Shown here: positions 8,634-15,597 of the stretch, one piece after another | How the letters are laid out: every line of letters begins with the position of its first letter | Numbering within the stretch: the first letter of the stretch is position 1 | Origin: Parvularcula sp964484475 | Lineage (GTDB): Bacteria; Pseudomonadota; Alphaproteobacteria; Caulobacterales; Parvularculaceae | Reading direction: 5' to 3' | DNA: 32,723 nucleotides | Assembly (NCBI GenBank): GCA_964484475.1 | Contig: CAZAFU010000017.1 | Location: 1-32,723, forward strand | Notes under the pieces: model-generated | Database searches by the model: none | What the model saw: only the letters and a program-made list of their open reading frames with translations | What the model was told of the DNA's origin: nothing | Translations under genes and position numbers: made by a program

Positions 8634-9566
8634 ATGGCCCTGGACACTTCCACGATCAACGAGGTTGCAGCCGAACCCGAGGCAGGCATCGACTGGTGCA
8701 GCTGCGCGCGGCAACTGCAATACGCCGATGTCGGGAAGGGAAGGCGGCTCGCCTACAAGTCGTTTGGCGAACTGAAGGAACCGGGCAAGGTCGTGCTCTA
8801 CGATCCGGGCTCCTTCGGCTCCTATTGCGACGGCGTGCACCTCTGTGACGAGCTGGCGGAACGCGGTTACCTCGCGATCACCTACTCCAGGGCAGGCATG
8901 TATCCGAGCGATCCCCTGCCTGACGAAATCACGCCGCACCCTGCGTTCCATACCAACGACATCGAACGCCTGCTCGATGCTCTCGGAATACCCGGGCCCA
9001 TTCTCCTGGCCGGGCATTCAATGGCGGGTGTGCGACTGCACTATGCAGGCCACGCCATTCCGGACCGGTTGAGCGGGCTCATCTTTCTCGATGCGGTCTG
9101 CCCTTCACTGACGAAATCCTTCACCTGGGCTGGATGGACCGCCTTCGCGCGCACTGTCGCGAGGGCGGGAGCCAAGGCGGCGGCGAGCTCGCTGTCGCCG
9201 CTGGTGGAGGAGATCCACCCCAACGTCCTCAAGCTCACCGGCGAGGACAGGACCACCAAGCTCAAATCCATCGCCAGCGCCGACCACCTGCGGGCGGCAT
9301 CGGCGGAGATCCGTGCCATGGACAGGAAGACCCGGTCGATCGAGATCAACGAGGCGGTCGGGATTCCGGCCCTCTACGTCACGGCCACGGCGGTCAGTCA
9401 GGGCACGACGGAAGTCCTGAAGCGCTATGAGGAAGAAGGTGTCTGGGCGCGGCACATCCGGCTGCCCAATGACGGGCACATGTCGATGCTGGCCCCGCCA
9501 TCGGTGGAGGTCATCGCGGCCGGGGTCGAAGCCCTCTGGCGGAAAGTCTCAGCGCGACCGGCCTAG
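8634..9566 (+). CDS. Alpha/beta hydrolase
   Basis: The 310-residue protein has the alpha/beta-hydrolase fold: an early 'VVLYDPGSFGSYCDG' strand-loop that supplies the oxyanion hole, the nucleophile elbow 'GHSMAG' with Ser129, and a C-terminal 'DGHMSML' with His282 as the likely catalytic base. No signal peptide is visible, so it is probably cytoplasmic. The N terminus has a 'WCSC' cysteine pair of unknown meaning. The substrate cannot be read from sequence; esterases, lactonases and haloperoxidase-like enzymes share these motifs. The ribosome-binding site before ATG 8634 is weak. Its 3' end overlaps the convergent flhF by 18 bases, so the two transcripts are antisense at their ends. It may be cotranscribed with the lipoprotein 52 bases upstream. 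Confidence 0.8.
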   Translation: MALDTSTINEVAAEPEAGIDWCSCARQLQYADVGKGRRLAYKSFGELKEPGKVVLYDPGSFGSYCDGVHLCDELAERGYLAITYSRAGMYPSDPLPDEITPHPAFHTNDIERLLDALGIPGPILLAGHSMAGVRLHYAGHAIPDRLSGLIFLDAVCPSLTKSFTWAGWTAFARTVARAGAKAAASSLSPLVEEIHPNVLKLTGEDRTTKLKSIASADHLRAASAEIRAMDRKTRSIEINEAVGIPALYVTATAVSQGTTEVLKRYEEEGVWARHIRLPNDGHMSMLAPPSVEVIAAGVEALWRKVSARPA

Positions 9567-10670
9567 CCTTGCGGGAACGTCCATCAGGAGGCGCCGGGCC
9601 AGGTAGTCCGGGTGCGCCTCGATCAGCCCATCGGCGATGAACGGAGCCTCCGAGAAGAAAGCCAGAGCCATGCCTGCCTTGTGACATGCGCTGATCGCCG
9701 CGCCGATCCTGCGGGAGGCATCGAACTTGGTGACGATGCAGCGGCGCACGCCGAGCTCCGCGAAGGCGTTGACCCAGTCCATGTGTTCGTGGACGTCGCC
9801 CGAAGCGGGGATCACCAGCACCATTTCCGCACCGAGCGCCTCGCGAAAGGCCCGGACGGCCGCCACATCGGCGGCTGCGAACGGGCTCACCCCCGGGGTG
9901 TCGAGGATGAGGTTCTCGCGCGGGCGTTCCTGCCTGACGATCTGCGAGACCTGCCTTGGTTCCTCCACCGCCCAGAAACGGGTGTCGAGGGCATCGGCAT
10001 AGGTCTGCATCTGCTCGACCGCGCCCGCCCGGCCGACATCGGCGCTGATGAAGGCGAGACGCCCGCCCATGGCCGCGGCGCTGGCTGCGATCTTGGCCGC
10101 GGAAGAGGTCTTCCCCGCACCGGTCTGCCCGATCAGCATCAGGGGGGTGTCGTTGATGATGTCGATGGGAGCGAAACGCAAGGTCCGCTCGAGTGCGAAG
10201 GCGAGCTGTTCCACCTCGCTGCCCCGCCCGTGATGGTCATGGGCGGCCTCGACCAGGTCGTCGATCAGCGCCGGGGTCAGCCCGTGCTGGCCCAGCCTTT
10301 CGGCCCAGGCGCGATGCAGCGGGTCGTCCGAGCGTTGGCCGTGCTGGAGCTTGCGCGAGAAATCGCCCCGGAGGTCGTTCAGGGGCGAGCCATGGCGTTC
10401 GCCACGGCGACTGTCGCTGTCGCTCACCCGCGGTTCACGCAGGCCGCCGATGGATGGGGCAGGGGCCGGCTCACGGCGTTCCTGCCGGCCGAAGAGACCG
10501 GAGCCGCCTTCGCCCTTGAAAAGAGGTTCGCCGCGCTTGATCGCCCGCAGCTCGACCGCGCCATCGGAACGGCGCCGGGTTGCGAGCACCACTGCGTCGT
10601 TGCCCAGCTCACGCCGCATGGCGCGCTTGGCCTCGTCCACAGTTCGTCCCGTGAAGGTCTTATAGCTCAT
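9549..10670 (-). CDS. flhF: FlhF-type SRP GTPase (flagellar placement)
   Basis: The 373-residue protein begins with 'YKTFTGRTVDEAKRAMRREL', the typical FlhF N terminus, followed by a basic, disordered B region (about 50-120) and an SRP-type GTPase NG domain. The P-loop is 'GQTGAGKT' (181-188), then 'ISADVGRAGAVEQ' (the SRP insertion region), G3 'DTPG' (257-260) and G4 'TKFD' (314-317). FlhF recruits early flagellar parts to the pole in many bacteria. G3 and G4 differ slightly from the usual DTAG and TKLD/TKTD. It stands alone here, with no flhA or fleN beside it. I take ATG 10670 because family similarity starts there, although the ribosome-binding site is weak and an upstream in-frame ATG (10760) exists. 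The 3' end overlaps the hydrolase gene. Confidence 0.85.
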   Translation of the reverse strand: MSYKTFTGRTVDEAKRAMRRELGNDAVVLATRRRSDGAVELRAIKRGEPLFKGEGGSGLFGRQERREPAPAPSIGGLREPRVSDSDSRRGERHGSPLNDLRGDFSRKLQHGQRSDDPLHRAWAERLGQHGLTPALIDDLVEAAHDHHGRGSEVEQLAFALERTLRFAPIDIINDTPLMLIGQTGAGKTSSAAKIAASAAAMGGRLAFISADVGRAGAVEQMQTYADALDTRFWAVEEPRQVSQIVRQERPRENLILDTPGVSPFAAADVAAVRAFREALGAEMVLVIPASGDVHEHMDWVNAFAELGVRRCIVTKFDASRRIGAAISACHKAGMALAFFSEAPFIADGLIEAHPDYLARRLLMDVPARLGRSR

Positions 10671-10827
10671 CGGCGATGAAGCACTCGCTCGGTCGGTGTG
10701 AAGGTGGCACGCCGCCCGTCCTAACGGTTCATAGCCGAGGCCGAAAGAGTTGTGTCTCATAATCCACCGCCGCCTTGCCGGCTGTTACGGAACTTTCCGT
10801 AGCGATGGATTGCAACAGGTGTGCCGC

Positions 10828-10856
10828 GCCGCAGCTTTTCCCCAAAAAGCTGCGGC
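10828..10856 (-). terminator. Perfect 12-bp hairpin after sciP
   Basis: GCCGCAGCTTTT (10828-10839) pairs perfectly with AAAAGCTGCGGC (10845-10856) around a five-base loop. It lies 14 bases beyond the sciP stop and between sciP and flhF, so it probably ends the sciP transcript. The rest of the 200-base gap (10671-10870) shows no gene. No T run follows the stem; the AT pairs are inside it. Confidence 0.65.
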
Positions 10857-10870
10857 TGCGGTCTTCCCCC

Positions 10871-11155
10871 CTAGCGGTATTGCTGGATGCGGGTTGCCCG
10901 GAGGCCCTGCAATCCGTGCTTGTCGATGGCCCGCTCCCAGGACGCGAATTCTTCTTCGGTGATCTGGTAGCGCTTGCACGCCGCCTCGAAGCTGAGAAGG
11001 CCGCCGCGGACAGCGGAGACCACCTCGGCCTTGCGCCGGATCACCCAGCGCTTGGTCGAAGGCGAGGGCAGGTCGGCAAGAGTGAGCGGTGTGCCATCGG
11101 GGCCGATGACATAAGGCTCACGTTGCTGCCTGCTGGTCATTGATACGACACTCAT
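10871..11155 (-). CDS. sciP: SciP (DUF1153), CtrA-inhibiting cell-cycle regulator
   Basis: The 94-residue protein matches SciP/DUF1153 along its length: 'EPYVIGPDGTPLTLADLP', then 'KRWVIRRKAEVVSAVRGGLL', a helix-turn-helix ('FEAACKRYQITEEEFASW') and the closing 'RATRIQQYR'. In Caulobacter crescentus SciP binds CtrA and blocks recruitment of RNA polymerase to CtrA-dependent promoters in G1, and it occurs only in Alphaproteobacteria. ATG 11155 is chosen because GGGGA lies five bases upstream; ATG 11140 (MTSRQQ) and earlier in-frame starts are possible. Its upstream region is the 362-base divergent gap shared with aspS, and a hairpin terminator lies just after its stop. Confidence 0.93.
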   Translation of the reverse strand: MSVVSMTSRQQREPYVIGPDGTPLTLADLPSPSTKRWVIRRKAEVVSAVRGGLLSFEAACKRYQITEEEFASWERAIDKHGLQGLRATRIQQYR

Positions 11156-11237
11156 TTGCATCCCCACACGAAAGACCACCCCCACGGCGGATCATTAGGT
11201 TCGGTACGGAAGTGAGAATACATAACGCTCTCTAAGA

Positions 11238-11253
11238 TTGGCCTAAGGGCCAA
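11238..11253. repeat. Inverted repeat TTGGCC-N4-GGCCAA
   Basis: Perfect 6-bp arms around TAAG in the sciP/aspS gap, 83 bases upstream of the chosen sciP start. It could be an operator for a dimeric regulator or a small hairpin. Confidence 0.45.
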
Positions 11254-11469
11254 GGTGAAAGAGAGGTGAAACGCTGAGCGAAAAAACGCTGTTCGGGCTT
11301 GTATTTGTGCCCATTCGGTACAGTGACGGTTTTGCATGTACCAGTTTAGAGCGACGTTACCGAGTCCTTAACAGGACTTGCTGTCGATGCCTCTTTCTTT
11401 AGCTATCGCGTTAGGGCCGGAGTGGGAGTGGCCGACCCGATGGGAGGCTTCGTTCTTGACGGCTTCGCC

Positions 11470-11489
11470 GGGCCGCTTCAGAGCGGCCC
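11470..11489 (+). terminator. Terminator-like hairpin in the aspS leader
   Basis: GGGCCGCT (11470-11477) pairs perfectly with AGCGGCCC (11482-11489) around TCAG, followed by TTCTC. The last stem base is 28 bases before the aspS ATG. It could end a short upstream transcript or act as an attenuator. I see no leader peptide with Asp codons and no T-box-like motif that would tell these apart. Confidence 0.5.
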
Positions 11490-11517
11490 TTCTCAACACG
11501 ACAAGGGTTTACAGGCC

Positions 11518-13353
11518 ATGCATCCTTACCGGTCTCACCATTGCGGCGCGCTGAGGGCTTCGGACGTCGGGCAGGAGGTTCGCCTCGCGGGCTGGGTCCA
11601 CCGCAAGCGCGACCATGGCGGTCTCCTCTTCATCGACCTGCGTGACCACTACGGTCTCACGCAGATCCTATGCGAGCCGGAGGAGCCGTTCTTCGACCAG
11701 GTCGAGGCGGTCCGCGCGGAGAGCTGCATCCAGATCGACGGCGTGGTGGTCAAGCGCCTCGACGACCAGATCAACGAGAACCTCGCCACCGGCGAGATCG
11801 AGGTGCGGATCAAGGACTTCAAGGTCCTCTCCGCCGCGGGCGACCTGCCGCTGCCGGTGTTCGGCGAGCCGGACTATCCCGAGGACATCAGGATGCGGCA
11901 CCGCTATCTCGATCTCCGCCGCGAGACGATGCACCAGAACATCGTGCTGCGCTCCCATGTGGTGCGCGAACTTCGCCGCGGGATGGAAGACGCGGGGTTC
12001 ACCGAGTACCAGACCCCCATCCTGACGGCGTCCTCGCCGGAAGGGGCGAGGGACTTCCTGGTGCCGAGCCGGCTTCACCCGGGCAAGTTCTTCGCGCTGC
12101 CGCAGGCGCCGCAGATCTTCAAGCAGCTCATCATGGTTTCTGGTTTCGACCGCTACTTCCAGATCGCGCCCTGCTTCCGCGACGAGGACGCGCGCGCGGA
12201 CCGATCCGCCGGTGAGTTCTACCAGCTCGACATCGAGATGAGCTTCGTCGAGCAGGAAGAGGTCTGGGACACGACAGGGCCCGTGGTGGCCCGCGCCTTC
12301 GAACTCCATGCCGGCGAGCGGAAGGTCGATCCCTACCAGAGCTGGCCGCGCATTCCTTACGCCGACTCCATGCTGAAATACGGATCCGACAAACCGGACC
12401 TGCGCATCCCGCTCGAGATGCAGGTGGTCACGGAGCACTTCAAGGGTTCGGGCTTCAAGATCTTCGCGCAGATCGCGGAGGATCCCGAGAAGCAGATCCG
12501 CGCCATTCCCGCTCCGGGCGGCGGCAGCCGGGCCTTCTGCGACCGCATGAATTCCTGGGCCCAGAAACAGGGCCTCCCGGGCATGGGCTACATCATGTTC
12601 GAGGAAAAGGGCGGCAAGGGCCCCCTCGCCAAGAACATCGGCGAGGAACGCACGGACGCCATCAGGCAGCAGCTCGGCCTGGGCGAGGGCGATGCGGCGT
12701 TCTTCCTGGCGGGCAAGGTCGAGGAATTCGAGAAGGTCGCGGGCGCCGCGCGGGTGGAGGTCGCAAGGGAGCTTCACGGCATGGGCAAGACCATGGCCGA
12801 TGGCTCACCGATCTTCGACGAGAAGCGCTTCGCCTTCTGCTGGATCGTGGATTTCCCGATGTACGAGTGGGACGAGGAGAACAGGAAGGTCGATTTCGGC
12901 CACAATCCCTTCTCCATGCCCCAGGGTGAACTCGCCGGCCTCGAAAGGGCCACGACCCCCGAGGACATCCTCCAGATCAAGGCCAAGCAGTACGACCTCG
13001 TCTGCAATGGCTACGAGATGGCGTCGGGCGCCATCCGGAACCACAAGCCCGAGATCATGTACGCCGCCTTCGCCAAGGCCGGGTACGGTTCGGACGTGGT
13101 GGAGAGGGAATTCGGCGGCATGCTGAACGCCTTCAAATTCGGCGCACCGCCCCATGGCGGCATCGCATACGGCGTGGACCGGATCGTCATGCTGCTGGCA
13201 GACGAAGAGAACATCCGCGAAGTGACGATGTTCCCGCTCACCCAGAACGCCGAGGACCTCCTCCTTGGCGCACCGTCCGAGCCTTCGCAGGAGCAGCTCA
13301 AGGATGTGCACATCCGGGTCGTCAAGCCGATCGTCGAGTCCAAGGAGGGCTGA
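11518..13353 (+). CDS. aspS: Aspartyl-tRNA synthetase, probably non-discriminating
   Basis: The 611-residue protein is a bacterial-type class II AspRS: an N-terminal OB-fold that binds the anticodon ('VRLAGWVHRKRDHGG'), class II motif 2 'CFRDEDARADRSAGEFYQ' (219-236), the bacterial GAD insertion domain in the middle, and motif 3 'GIAYGVDRIVMLL' near the end. It charges tRNA-Asp with aspartate. His33 in 'RDHGG' is the residue that in studied enzymes goes with relaxed recognition of tRNA-Asn as well (discriminating enzymes have Leu). This suggests Asn-tRNA is made indirectly through GatCAB; that is inference. An upstream in-frame start at 11422 would add residues foreign to the family. The NTF2-like gene follows after 23 bases. 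Confidence 0.95.
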   Translation: MHPYRSHHCGALRASDVGQEVRLAGWVHRKRDHGGLLFIDLRDHYGLTQILCEPEEPFFDQVEAVRAESCIQIDGVVVKRLDDQINENLATGEIEVRIKDFKVLSAAGDLPLPVFGEPDYPEDIRMRHRYLDLRRETMHQNIVLRSHVVRELRRGMEDAGFTEYQTPILTASSPEGARDFLVPSRLHPGKFFALPQAPQIFKQLIMVSGFDRYFQIAPCFRDEDARADRSAGEFYQLDIEMSFVEQEEVWDTTGPVVARAFELHAGERKVDPYQSWPRIPYADSMLKYGSDKPDLRIPLEMQVVTEHFKGSGFKIFAQIAEDPEKQIRAIPAPGGGSRAFCDRMNSWAQKQGLPGMGYIMFEEKGGKGPLAKNIGEERTDAIRQQLGLGEGDAAFFLAGKVEEFEKVAGAARVEVARELHGMGKTMADGSPIFDEKRFAFCWIVDFPMYEWDEENRKVDFGHNPFSMPQGELAGLERATTPEDILQIKAKQYDLVCNGYEMASGAIRNHKPEIMYAAFAKAGYGSDVVEREFGGMLNAFKFGAPPHGGIAYGVDRIVMLLADEENIREVTMFPLTQNAEDLLLGAPSEPSQEQLKDVHIRVVKPIVESKEG

Positions 13354-13376
13354 GGGCCGTCGGCCCCTGAGAGACG

Positions 13377-13877
13377 ATGATCGCTCTTCTTTCCGCGCTT
13401 CTCGTCTTCGGCTCTCCGACCGAGGACGAGATCCTGTCGACCATCGATGATTTCTTCATCGCGCTCGAGGCGGCCGACCGCGAGACCTTCGAGCGGATGG
13501 TGGCCGAAGACGCCATCCTCCGCAGCCTGAGACGGGGCGAGAGCGGCGTTCCCGTTGTTGCCACCCAGACGCGTGACGCATGGCTGGGCGGCCTCGAAGG
13601 GCAGGGCGGGAAGATCGTCGAGGTCTACTGGGACCCCGACGTGAAGGTTTCGCCCCTTGGTCTCGCTGAAGTCTGGGCACCCTACTTCATCGAATATGAA
13701 GGCCGGCCGATCCATTGCGGTATCGATCACTTCACCCTCGTGCGGAGCCTCGATGGATGGATCGTGACAGGTCTCCACGACACCCGGGATCCCGAAGGGT
13801 GCGAGAGGCTCGGCTACCCCGATGCCAGGAGCCTCCGTCCCGGTGCGTTGGTCGGGAAGCTCTTGAACCGGCCATAA
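13377..13877 (+). CDS. NTF2/SnoaL-like protein with N-terminal signal segment
   Basis: The 166-residue protein starts with a short hydrophobic segment ('MIALLSALLVFGS'), probably a signal peptide. The rest follows the cystatin-like NTF2/SnoaL pattern: 'EDEILSTIDDFFIALEAADRETFE' (long first helix), 'MVAEDAIL', then alternating strands ending in 'DHFTLVRSLDGWIVTGLHDT'. This fold is used for small-molecule binding or for enzymes such as isomerases and dehydratases, and I cannot assign a substrate. GAGAGA precedes ATG 13377, and the gap to aspS is only 23 bases, so it probably shares the aspS transcript. The dsbE-like gene converges from the other side. Confidence 0.75.
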   Translation: MIALLSALLVFGSPTEDEILSTIDDFFIALEAADRETFERMVAEDAILRSLRRGESGVPVVATQTRDAWLGGLEGQGGKIVEVYWDPDVKVSPLGLAEVWAPYFIEYEGRPIHCGIDHFTLVRSLDGWIVTGLHDTRDPEGCERLGYPDARSLRPGALVGKLLNRP

Positions 13878-13908
13878 GCTCCAGGAGCGCCCATTTCCGA
13901 TACGGTTC
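13865..13908. terminator. Weak paired repeat between convergent genes
   Basis: GAACCG (13865-13870) can pair with CGGTTC (13903-13908), with a small inner palindrome GCTCCAGGAGC between. The second arm is followed by ATTCCTTCC. It sits where the 13377 gene and the 13924 gene converge, so it may be a shared terminator. The loop is long and the stem short. Confidence 0.3.
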
Positions 13909-13923
13909 ATTCCTTCCTGTCGG

Positions 13924-14472
13924 CTAGGCCTTGTCGGAAGCAGCAGCCTCCTGCCGGAGTTCCTCCATCAGCGGCTTGAGCACACGCTCCCAGTCACGCT
14001 CGGACACGGCGCCGATATAGCGGTGCCGGACGATGCCATCGGCGTCGATGACGAAGGTTTCAGGGGCGCCGGTGATCCCGAACTCGACCACCGCCCGGCC
14101 GGTCTGGTCGAGGCCCACGGCGCGATAGGGGTTGCCGTGCTGGTCGAGCCACCTGGCGGCTGCCTCCGGGGTGTCGTTCCACGCGAGGCCGTAGATCGGC
14201 ACGCCCTGCTCGGAGAGTTCGAGGAAGAGGGGGTGCTCGAACAGGCAGTTCACGCACCATGACCCCCACACATTGACAAGGGCGACCTCACCGAGGGCCG
14301 CAGGATCGAAGGGGCTCTCGTAGCCGGGTATCTCTTCGAGAGCGACTTCGGGCGCAGGCTTGCCGAGAAGTGCCGAGGGCATGGAGGTGCCGTCGATCGA
14401 AAGACCGCGCCAGGCAAAGACCGCGACCATCGCGACGATCACCAGCGGAAGAATGAAAAGCTGTTTTCTCAT
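13924..14472 (-). CDS. CcmG/DsbE-like membrane-anchored thioredoxin with CVNC active site
   Basis: The 182-residue protein has an N-terminal membrane anchor (about residues 5-20) and a periplasmic thioredoxin domain. The active site is 'WGSWCVNCLFEHP', with Cys73 and Cys76; the 'FEHP' after it and 'GITGAPETF' with the cis-Pro at about 137 are CcmG/DsbE features. CcmG reduces apocytochrome c before haem attachment. The third active-site residue is Asn where Pro is usual (CVPC), which would change its redox potential. It is not next to other ccm genes, so it could be the real CcmG relocated, or a related oxidoreductase. It is divergent from the 14573 operon. No strong ribosome-binding site is visible before ATG 14472; AAGGGG lies too far upstream. 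Confidence 0.82.
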   Translation of the reverse strand: MRKQLFILPLVIVAMVAVFAWRGLSIDGTSMPSALLGKPAPEVALEEIPGYESPFDPAALGEVALVNVWGSWCVNCLFEHPLFLELSEQGVPIYGLAWNDTPEAAARWLDQHGNPYRAVGLDQTGRAVVEFGITGAPETFVIDADGIVRHRYIGAVSERDWERVLKPLMEELRQEAAASDKA

Positions 14473-14572
14473 AGATGATAAATGGCAGCCGCCCCTTGCA
14501 ATGGAAAGGGGGTCTTCCTTTATCGAATAACATAAAGCTTACGCGGCGGTTAGCCTGAGAGGAGGACAGATC

Positions 14573-14962
14573 ATGGCCGAAACGGTTGAGAAAAAGGGCG
14601 GAGGCGCTCTCAAATTCGCGCTTTTCATCATGATCATGCTCGTGGCGGCCGCATCGGTGGCTGTCTACCATTTCGGTGCCGACGGCGCGATCATGATCGA
14701 CGGACGAACGGTCGACCAGCTGGCGTGGTGGGAAGTCGTGGGCGGGGTCCTCATCGGGTTCGTCGGGCTGTTCCTCGGGCTGGCAGGCGGCCTGATCGGA
14801 CTTGTGATCGGGCTCGGCGCAGCCTTCGTGGCCATCGCGCTTTCTCTTCTCGGTATCTTCGCCGGGCTGTTCATCACTGCGGGCGTGGTGCTCGGGCCGT
14901 TCCTCCTGATCGCGGCGATCATCATCCTGATGCGCAGGCGAACCAATCCGGACGTGGTGTGA
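14573..14962 (+). CDS. Small polytopic membrane protein
   Basis: The 129-residue protein has a short soluble start ('MAETVEKKGGG') and then about four hydrophobic segments (roughly 14-33, 55-80, 81-103, 104-121), ending in 'RRRTNPDVV'. The middle is rich in Gly and Leu in a repeating 'GLxxGL' pattern that suits tightly packed helices. GAGGAGG precedes ATG 14573 at good spacing. It opens a tight run of genes (next start 7 bases after its stop, then 3 bases to the YbjQ-family gene), so the products probably work together. I do not recognise the family. Confidence 0.75.
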   Translation: MAETVEKKGGGALKFALFIMIMLVAAASVAVYHFGADGAIMIDGRTVDQLAWWEVVGGVLIGFVGLFLGLAGGLIGLVIGLGAAFVAIALSLLGIFAGLFITAGVVLGPFLLIAAIIILMRRRTNPDVV

Positions 14963-14969
14963 GTTCGGC

Positions 14970-15179
14970 ATGAGCCTTGGGAACATCATGCTGGCGGCAG
15001 TTGTCCTCGCCGCCCTCGTATACGGAGGGGTCGTCGTGTTCGGCCTCATCGCCATCTGGCCCTACGGTGCCCTCGGCCTCGGCGTCCTTCTCTTTTTCGC
15101 CGCGATGCTCGGTGCGGTGGTGATGCAACGGGCGGCCGACAGGGAAGACCGGCACTATTCAAGGAATGTCAGGGAGTAG
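14970..15179 (+). CDS. Two-helix small membrane protein
   Basis: The 69-residue protein has two predicted transmembrane helices (about 6-29 and 33-52) and a charged tail ('QRAADREDRHYSRNVRE') that probably faces the cytoplasm. It starts 7 bases after the previous stop and ends 3 bases before the YbjQ-family start, which argues that it is a real, cotranslated gene. The ribosome-binding site is weak. No family is recognised. Confidence 0.7.
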   Translation: MSLGNIMLAAVVLAALVYGGVVVFGLIAIWPYGALGLGVLLFFAAMLGAVVMQRAADREDRHYSRNVRE

Positions 15180-15182
15180 GCG

Positions 15183-15560
15183 ATGCTGATCACCACAACG
15201 GATTATGTCGTCGGGCACGAAATCACCGAAGTTCTCGGCCTTGTTCGCGGGAATGTCATCCGTGCCCGGCATGTCGGTAACGATATTGTTGCCGGTCTCA
15301 GGAACATCGTCGGCGGCGAGGTGAACGAGTACACCAAGCTCATGGCCGAAGCCCGCGAGCAGGCCGTCGACCGGATGACCCGCCACGCAGAGGGAATGGG
15401 TGCCGATGGTATCATCGGCGTCAATTTCACCACCGCCGCGGTGACCCAGGGTGCTGCGGAGATCCTCGCCTTCGGCACGGCCGTGAAGTTCGGCAACCCG
15501 ATTCCAGTCACGCGCCCCGCAAGCCGCAGCGGCGATAGCGGTCCGATGCGCCGTATCTGA
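15183..15560 (+). CDS. YbjQ/UPF0145 family protein
   Basis: The 125-residue protein matches the YbjQ (UPF0145, DUF74) family: the start 'MLITTTDYVVGHEI', then 'VLGLVRGNVIRARHVGNDIVAGL', 'VNEYTKLMAEAREQAVDRM' and 'GADGIIGVNFTT'. The family forms ring-shaped oligomers and is annotated as a putative heavy-metal-binding domain, but its cellular role is unknown. It is slightly longer than the core (about 105 residues), with an extra C-terminal tail ending 'DSGPMRRI'. It follows two small membrane-protein genes with gaps of only a few bases, so the ring may sit on a membrane partner. That partnership is inferred from gene order. Confidence 0.88.
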   Translation: MLITTTDYVVGHEITEVLGLVRGNVIRARHVGNDIVAGLRNIVGGEVNEYTKLMAEAREQAVDRMTRHAEGMGADGIIGVNFTTAAVTQGAAEILAFGTAVKFGNPIPVTRPASRSGDSGPMRRI

Positions 15561-15597
15561 CCGCGGCGTTCTCCAACCACCCAACCGAAGGTTTCCG

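Larger units (their letters stand above)
11156..11517. promoter_or_regulatory. Divergent sciP/aspS regulatory region
   Basis: This 362-base gap has no convincing gene. It is more AT-rich than its surroundings near 11200-11400. It contains an inverted repeat TTGGCC-taag-GGCCAA (11238-11253), a second one AGTCC-TTAACA-GGACT (11363-11378) that includes both a GANTC site (11362-11366) and a TTAAC CtrA-like half site (11368-11372), and a strong hairpin just before aspS (11470-11489). TTGCTG at 11378-11383 is a possible -35 for aspS, but I see no clear -10. Since CtrA and the GANTC methylase CcrM act together in relatives, a cell-cycle input here is plausible but unproven. Confidence 0.45.
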
